In this document: in pieces, positions 60,472 to 64,000 of the stretch
How positions within the stretch are numbered: the stretch's first letter is position 1
Layout of the letters: the number at the start of each line of letters is the position of its first letter
Source: an uncultured Aquimarina sp.
GTDB lineage: Bacteria; Bacteroidota; Bacteroidia; Flavobacteriales; Flavobacteriaceae
Length of the DNA stretch: 64,000 bases
Direction: 5' to 3'
Assembly (NCBI RefSeq): GCF_947496855.1
Contig: NZ_CANMED010000004.1
Span: forward strand, 310,001 to 374,000
Notes under the pieces: model-generated
Seen by the model: only the letters and a program-made list of their open reading frames with translations
Database searches by the model: none
What the model was told of the DNA's origin: nothing
Translations under genes and position numbers: made by a program

Positions 60472-60882
60472 TCAACCCATAAAGTCGCCTAACGTTCTAT
60501 TTTCCAAAACTTTTAAGGTATTATCTCTTACCTCTAACATAAGTCGATGCACAGTACAAGCATCTTCATCAGGACAATCATCACATTTTTCATAAAAGTT
60601 CAAACTTACACAAGGTAACATTGCTATTGGTCCCTCTAGTACTCTTATTACTGATGCCATTGAAATTTCTTTAGGTTCTTTAATTAAATAATACCCACCG
60701 CCTTTTCCTTTTTTAGAACCTAAAAGACCATTCTTACGAAGCGTAAGTAATATACTTTCTAAAAATTTTTGAGAAATATTTTCACTTTTAGCAATCTCAG
60801 ATATTAAAACAGGATGTTCACACCTTTTTCTTGCTATATAGGTTAGTGCTTTTAATCCATATTTTGTTTTCTTCGAAAGCAT
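60472..60882 (-). CDS. Rrf2-family transcriptional regulator
   Basis: A 136-residue winged-helix regulator starting MLSKKTKYGLKALTYIARKR, with the recognition part ISEIAKSENISQKFLESILLTLRKNGLLGSKKGKGGGYYL (about 27-67). The C-terminal region has four cysteines in C-x8-C-x2-C-x5-C order (about 92-110), so Fe-S or redox sensing is possible, though the spacing differs from the IscR C-x5-C-x5-C pattern. A 13-bp-arm inverted repeat (60908-60948) lies directly upstream of its -7 element and is a likely autoregulatory operator. Regulon unknown; ctlX upstream is one candidate. Confidence 0.92.
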   Translation of the reverse strand: MLSKKTKYGLKALTYIARKRCEHPVLISEIAKSENISQKFLESILLTLRKNGLLGSKKGKGGGYYLIKEPKEISMASVIRVLEGPIAMLPCVSLNFYEKCDDCPDEDACTVHRLMLEVRDNTLKVLENRTLGDFMG

Positions 60883-60899
60883 TTGTTTATTTATTGTAT

Positions 60900-60907
60900 C
60901 AAAAATA
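60900..60907 (-). promoter_or_regulatory. Candidate -7 element (TAnnTTTG) for the rrf2-type gene
   Basis: TATTTTTG on the minus strand, 17 bases before the ATG, immediately abutting the inverted repeat at 60908-60948. Confidence 0.45.
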
Positions 60908-60948
60908 GTTAAAAGATATCACTTCGTATTTTTACGATATCTTTTAAC
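60908..60948. promoter_or_regulatory. Inverted repeat, candidate Rrf2 operator or ctlX terminator
   Basis: GTTAAAAGATATC (60908-60920) is exactly complementary to 60936-60948; inside it a second stem CGTA/TACG closes a TTTT loop. It lies between ctlX (stop 60965) and the Rrf2 gene. Position just upstream of a -7 element argues for an operator; a partial T run on the minus strand means it could also terminate ctlX. Confidence 0.5.
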
Positions 60949-60964
60949 CGTTTTCAGATCATAA

Positions 60965-61897
60965 TTATCTTTTGGGAAGAAAAATTTCCGCCATCATACA
61001 ACGAGCACTTCCTCCACCTAATCTTTCGATTGTTTCAAGGTTACTATGTAAAATATCACAATGTTTCTCTATTTTAGATACTTGATCCTTTGATAAACTA
61101 TTATATGCAGCAGAGGACATTACCAAATATTGTTTCTCATCGGCTCCAACTACTTGTAACATATTCCCAGCGAAATTATTAACCTGAGCTTCGGTTATTG
61201 AAATTATTTCTTTGCCATCATTCTTTAGATGCTTTACCAAACTTTTCCGTTCTTTTTTATCATCGACACAATCCAAACACACTACTGCAAAAGTTTCTCC
61301 AACTCCCATCATAACATTGGTATGATAAATTGCCAATCGCTCACCTTTCACCGTTTGATATGCAGTAAAAATTACTGGAGTATATTCAAAATCCTCACAG
61401 AACTCAATCAGTAATTGTTCATCTGCTCGTGGCGAAAGTGCACAGTACGCTTTTCTATGAAATCTATCCAAAACAAGACTTCCTGTCCCTTCAAGAAAAA
61501 TATCATCTTCCTCTGCCGCAGTATAGTCTATTATATTTTTTATTTCAAATCCAGCATCTTCAATTACATCTAAAACCTCTGGACGACGTTCTCTCCTCCT
61601 ATTAACAGCAAACATAGGATATAAACCCACATCTCCATTCTCGTGAAAAGAAACCCAGTTATTTGGAAAAATAGAATCTGGTGTATCATTTTCTAGCTTA
61701 TCATCTATTACAATAACATTTACACCTACTAATTTGAGTTTTTCGACGAAACTATCAAATTCTTTTTGTGCTATTATATTAACGTCTTCCCTACTATTAT
61801 CAGTAGTATCTTGATAATAGTTATTAACTGCTGTTTCCTCATTCATCCTAAACTTAACCGGACGAATCATTACTATAGTGTTTGTAATTTGTTTCAT
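60965..61897 (-). CDS. ctlX: Citrulline-utilization hydrolase CtlX-like amidinotransferase-family protein
   Basis: A 310-residue member of the guanidine-modifying (amidinotransferase) superfamily. MIRPVKFRMNEETAVNNYYQ at the N-terminus, PNNWVSFHENG, EGTGSLVLDR (acidic catalytic part), AIYHTNVMMGVG (catalytic His about 209) and the catalytic Cys in GGGSARCMMAE (about 301) are all present. The N-terminal pattern is that of CtlX, reported to hydrolyse citrulline to ornithine. The gene starts 3 bases after the DDAH-like gene ends. The name rests on motif resemblance only. Confidence 0.85.
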   Translation of the reverse strand: MKQITNTIVMIRPVKFRMNEETAVNNYYQDTTDNSREDVNIIAQKEFDSFVEKLKLVGVNVIVIDDKLENDTPDSIFPNNWVSFHENGDVGLYPMFAVNRRRERRPEVLDVIEDAGFEIKNIIDYTAAEEDDIFLEGTGSLVLDRFHRKAYCALSPRADEQLLIEFCEDFEYTPVIFTAYQTVKGERLAIYHTNVMMGVGETFAVVCLDCVDDKKERKSLVKHLKNDGKEIISITEAQVNNFAGNMLQVVGADEKQYLVMSSAAYNSLSKDQVSKIEKHCDILHSNLETIERLGGGSARCMMAEIFLPKR

Positions 61898-61900
61898 TAT

Positions 61901-62815
61901 CTAATCTCTTATCAATGGCATAGTGGAACAACGTAAAAGACCTTCTTGTTTTGCTATTTCCGAATAAGCAACCTCTTCTACAGTTATATCTAAGCTACGT
62001 AACCAAGTATTTAATCTAGTAAAACCTTTCTCAGAAATCACTATATTTTCCGATATAGAAAATATATTAGAATTCATATAATACATTTCATCTCTGTTAA
62101 TATGAAATAAATTTTCATTTCCAAAAAAGTCAACTAAATATTTATAATCATCTAAATTTCTGAATCCTTCTTTATGGATTATAGCTTTATTTTTACCTAC
62201 AGGTTGAAAACAACAATCTAAGTGTAAAGCATTATTTCTTGGATCATCCATTGATTTACGAAGATCAAACTCCTTCACTATTTTGTTTGGAAAAAGTGAT
62301 CTAATATATTCCACCCCTTTCATGTTGGTTCTTGCGACAATACAATCACTATAATCTTGTCCTCTATAAGTTCCTATAAAAACATGATCGTTGTGAATCA
62401 TAATATCACCGCCTTCAAAATGGATATCTTCTGATGGGGCTTTATAGACTTTTTTAGGATTGATTTGATCAATTACATATTCAATAGCCTTAATCTCTTT
62501 TTCTCTATCTGGAAGTATATTTGATTTTATAAATGTATCCTCTATTACTAATCCAATATCTCTTGCGAAAATTTGGTTATAATTCTGTATTACTTCAGGT
62601 CTATATACTTTTACATCATATTTTTCAAAAACCTTAGCTACAGCTTCTATCTCCAAAACCATATCAGACTCTTTGGGATATGTCCCAGCTTTAATATGCT
62701 CTATGGATTTAGGATCATAAGCTTCTTCAATTTTTGGAACAGGACCGTTACTTATGGCCGTACCTAAAACAACTGCTCTGAGTCTTGAAGTTTCATTTTG
62801 GATGTTTAGTTTCAA
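61901..62815 (-). CDS. Arginine deiminase/DDAH-like guanidine-modifying hydrolase
   Basis: A 304-residue amidinotransferase-fold enzyme. Visible active-site parts are FARDIGLVIEDTFI (Asp), HFEGGDIMI (Glu/Asp, about 148-156), ALHLDCCFQPV (His, about 206) and the C-terminal nucleophile in GLLRCSTMPLIRD (Cys about 297). Related enzymes hydrolyse arginine, methylated arginine or transfer amidino groups; which one applies cannot be told from sequence. It is followed after 3 bases by ctlX and preceded by the citrate synthase terminator. Confidence 0.85.
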   Translation of the reverse strand: MKLNIQNETSRLRAVVLGTAISNGPVPKIEEAYDPKSIEHIKAGTYPKESDMVLEIEAVAKVFEKYDVKVYRPEVIQNYNQIFARDIGLVIEDTFIKSNILPDREKEIKAIEYVIDQINPKKVYKAPSEDIHFEGGDIMIHNDHVFIGTYRGQDYSDCIVARTNMKGVEYIRSLFPNKIVKEFDLRKSMDDPRNNALHLDCCFQPVGKNKAIIHKEGFRNLDDYKYLVDFFGNENLFHINRDEMYYMNSNIFSISENIVISEKGFTRLNTWLRSLDITVEEVAYSEIAKQEGLLRCSTMPLIRD

Positions 62816-62866
62816 TCGTTTATTTTTAAGGTAAAACTATAGTTGTTATATCATTTTATGATCCAA

Positions 62867-62874
62867 CAAATATA
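62867..62874 (-). promoter_or_regulatory. Candidate -7 element for the DDAH-ctlX pair
   Basis: TATATTTG on the minus strand, 52 bases before the ATG at 62815. Between them is a small ATCAT/ATGAT hairpin. No -33 match at the usual distance. Confidence 0.35.
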
Positions 62875-62982
62875 GGAATAGGGGTTATGTAGATGCTAAT
62901 TTTATTCGAAAAAAATATTAACTTTTTATCAAATCCCTAAAGTGAGCTTCTTTAAAAACAACATATTGATAATTTCATAAAA

Positions 62983-63012
62983 AAAGGGTGTTGAAATACT
63001 TCAACACCCTTT
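62983..63012 (-). terminator. Intrinsic terminator of gltA
   Basis: A 13-bp perfect stem (AAAGGGTGTTGAA and complement) with a 4-base loop, 20 bases past the stop codon, followed on the minus strand by a T run. Confidence 0.9.
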
Positions 63013-63031
63013 CACTTTTATAAGCTTTTAA

Positions 63032-64000
63032 TTATCTATCAGAAACTGGTTTAAAAGCCCTAAATGTTTCTCCAGTATATATTTGTCTTGGTCTTCCTAT
63101 TGGTTCTTTACGAAGACGCATTTCTCTCCATTGCGCAATCCAACCAGGTAATCTTCCTAACGCAAACATAACGGTAAACATTTCGGTTGGTATTCCTAAG
63201 GCTCTATATATAATTCCAGAATAGAAATCCACATTAGGATATAATTTCCTTTTTACGAAATATTCATCTTCTAAAGCTACTTTAGCAAGACCTTTAGCAA
63301 TATCTAGAACAGGATCTTCAATTCCCAGATCAGCAAGTACCTCTTCTGCAGCTACTTTTATAATTTTTGCTCTTGGATCAAAGTTTTTGTAAACTCTATG
63401 CCCAAACCCCATCAAACGGAAAGAATCCTCTTTATCTTTTGCTTTAGCTATATATTTTGCCGTATCTCCTCCATCTTCTTTTATTGCTTCAAGCATTTCT
63501 ATAACTGCCTGATTTGCTCCCCCATGTAAAGGTCCCCATAGTGCTGAAATTCCTGCTGACAAAGAAGTAAACAATCCTGCATGAGATGATCCTACAATTC
63601 TAACAGTAGAAGTAGAACAATTTTGCTCGTGATCTGCATGTAGAATTAACAGTTTGTCTAATGCATCATTTACAATCTTATTAGCTTCATATGTTTTATT
63701 AGGCCTAGAGAACATCATTTTATGCAAATTCTCAACATACCCCAAAGCATTGTCTCCATAATCCAATGGCAAACTTTTTCTTTTTCTCATTGTCCAAGCT
63801 GCTAACACAGGAAACTTAGCCAATATTTTCACAATAGCATTGTACATCTCCTCTTCAGAATCGACATCAACAGATCCTGGATTAAAGGCTATTAATGCAC
63901 TTGTCAAAGATGAAAGAACTCCCATAGGATGGGCACTTTTTGGAAATCCATCAAGAATCTTTTTCATGTCTTCATCAACATGAGACTCCTCTTTGATATC
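63032..64000 (-). CDS. gltA: Citrate synthase, 3' part (5' end outside window)
   Basis: The C-terminal roughly 322 residues of a type II (hexameric) citrate synthase that condenses oxaloacetate and acetyl-CoA in the TCA cycle. The frame continues through the window edge (reading DIKEESHVDEDMKKILDG), so the Met near 63967 is internal. Seen are HADHEQNCSTSTVRIVGSS with a catalytic His, ALWGPLHGGANQAVIEML with the second catalytic His, GFGHRVYKNFDPRA, and the catalytic Asp in YPNVDFYSGIIYRALGIP. Ends PIGRPRQIYTG ... RAFKPVSDR as usual. Confidence 0.96.
   Translation of the reverse strand, partial: DIKEESHVDEDMKKILDGFPKSAHPMGVLSSLTSALIAFNPGSVDVDSEEEMYNAIVKILAKFPVLAAWTMRKRKSLPLDYGDNALGYVENLHKMMFSRPNKTYEANKIVNDALDKLLILHADHEQNCSTSTVRIVGSSHAGLFTSLSAGISALWGPLHGGANQAVIEMLEAIKEDGGDTAKYIAKAKDKEDSFRLMGFGHRVYKNFDPRAKIIKVAAEEVLADLGIEDPVLDIAKGLAKVALEDEYFVKRKLYPNVDFYSGIIYRALGIPTEMFTVMFALGRLPGWIAQWREMRLRKEPIGRPRQIYTGETFRAFKPVSDR

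Noticed and set aside
63032..64000. Truncated or pseudogene citrate synthase
   Set aside because: The frame continues unbroken through the window edge, so the missing N-terminus is simply outside the window.
1..64000. tRNA, rRNA, insertion sequence, prophage or integration site
   Set aside because: I looked for cloverleaf-like segments, transposase motifs and flanking repeats and found none convincing; a covariance-model scan would be needed to exclude small structured RNAs.

Overview
The window reads as a chromosomal segment of a marine-type member of the Bacteroidota, most likely family Flavobacteriaceae (an Aquimarina-like genome would fit). The basis is low G+C, AT-rich intergenic DNA, a type IX secretion (T9SS) sorting domain, two FecI/FecR/TonB-receptor cassettes, DUF3667, DUF4293 and DUF1599 genes, the folP-cdaA pair, a Rho factor with a long disordered insertion, and TAnnTTTG-type promoter -7 elements. 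I see no rRNA, tRNA, CRISPR array, transposase, phage gene or integration site. Genus is inference.

Layout. 1-1.7 kb: two SDR-type oxidoreductases. 1.7-9.9 kb: a minus-strand cluster (M48-like peptidase, HD+PycTM membrane protein, GH3 adenylate-forming protein, lipoprotein phosphoesterase fused to an outer-membrane barrel, DUF6268 barrel) closed by a terminator. 9.9-14.1 kb: CotH-like protein divergent from a PafA-type alkaline phosphatase and a YihY/BrkB membrane protein. 14.4-22.2 kb: a large T9SS-exported Asp-box protein divergent from surface-signalling cassette 1 (ECF sigma, FecR, STN-type TonB receptor). 22.4-24.7 kb: two paralogous HEIGH-motif lipoprotein proteases separated by a gap rich in inverted repeats. 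25-38 kb: housekeeping genes (clpS, prmA, tpiA, ABC permease, DoxX fusion, DUF1599, folP, cdaA, two DUF3667 genes, ABC exporter, truA, phosphodiesterase, DUF4293, rho). 39-44.5 kb: msrA, a 911-base AT-rich gap with two facing promoter candidates, an SH3/Ala-rich secreted protein, folD, ffh. 44.7-53.3 kb: two multi-FAS1 lipoproteins, an unknown lipoprotein and cassette 2 (sigma, FecR, TonB receptor). 53.3-64 kb: GNAT, orphan TPR histidine kinase, argS, a conserved hypothetical, a DUF2867 epimerase, CpcT/CpeT-like lipoprotein, Rrf2 regulator, two guanidine-modifying enzymes (CtlX and a DDAH-like protein) and the 3' part of gltA.

The most interesting signal is a shared promoter-like motif, GTAG - 15 bases - RRYTGTTW. 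It occurs with exactly the same spacing in both sigma-fecR gaps, upstream of the T9SS Asp-box gene and upstream of the three-FAS1 lipoprotein gene, with a degenerate fifth copy upstream of the unknown lipoprotein. This predicts that each ECF sigma factor autoactivates its fecR-receptor pair together with the neighbouring divergent surface-protein gene, so that each locus is a self-contained cell-surface signalling and uptake unit. Other leads are a perfect 30-bp inverted-repeat terminator at 23763-23832, a candidate minus-strand small RNA near 39.9-40.1 kb, a putative Rrf2 operator at 60908-60948, and the five-gene HD-PycTM/GH3/phosphoesterase cluster.
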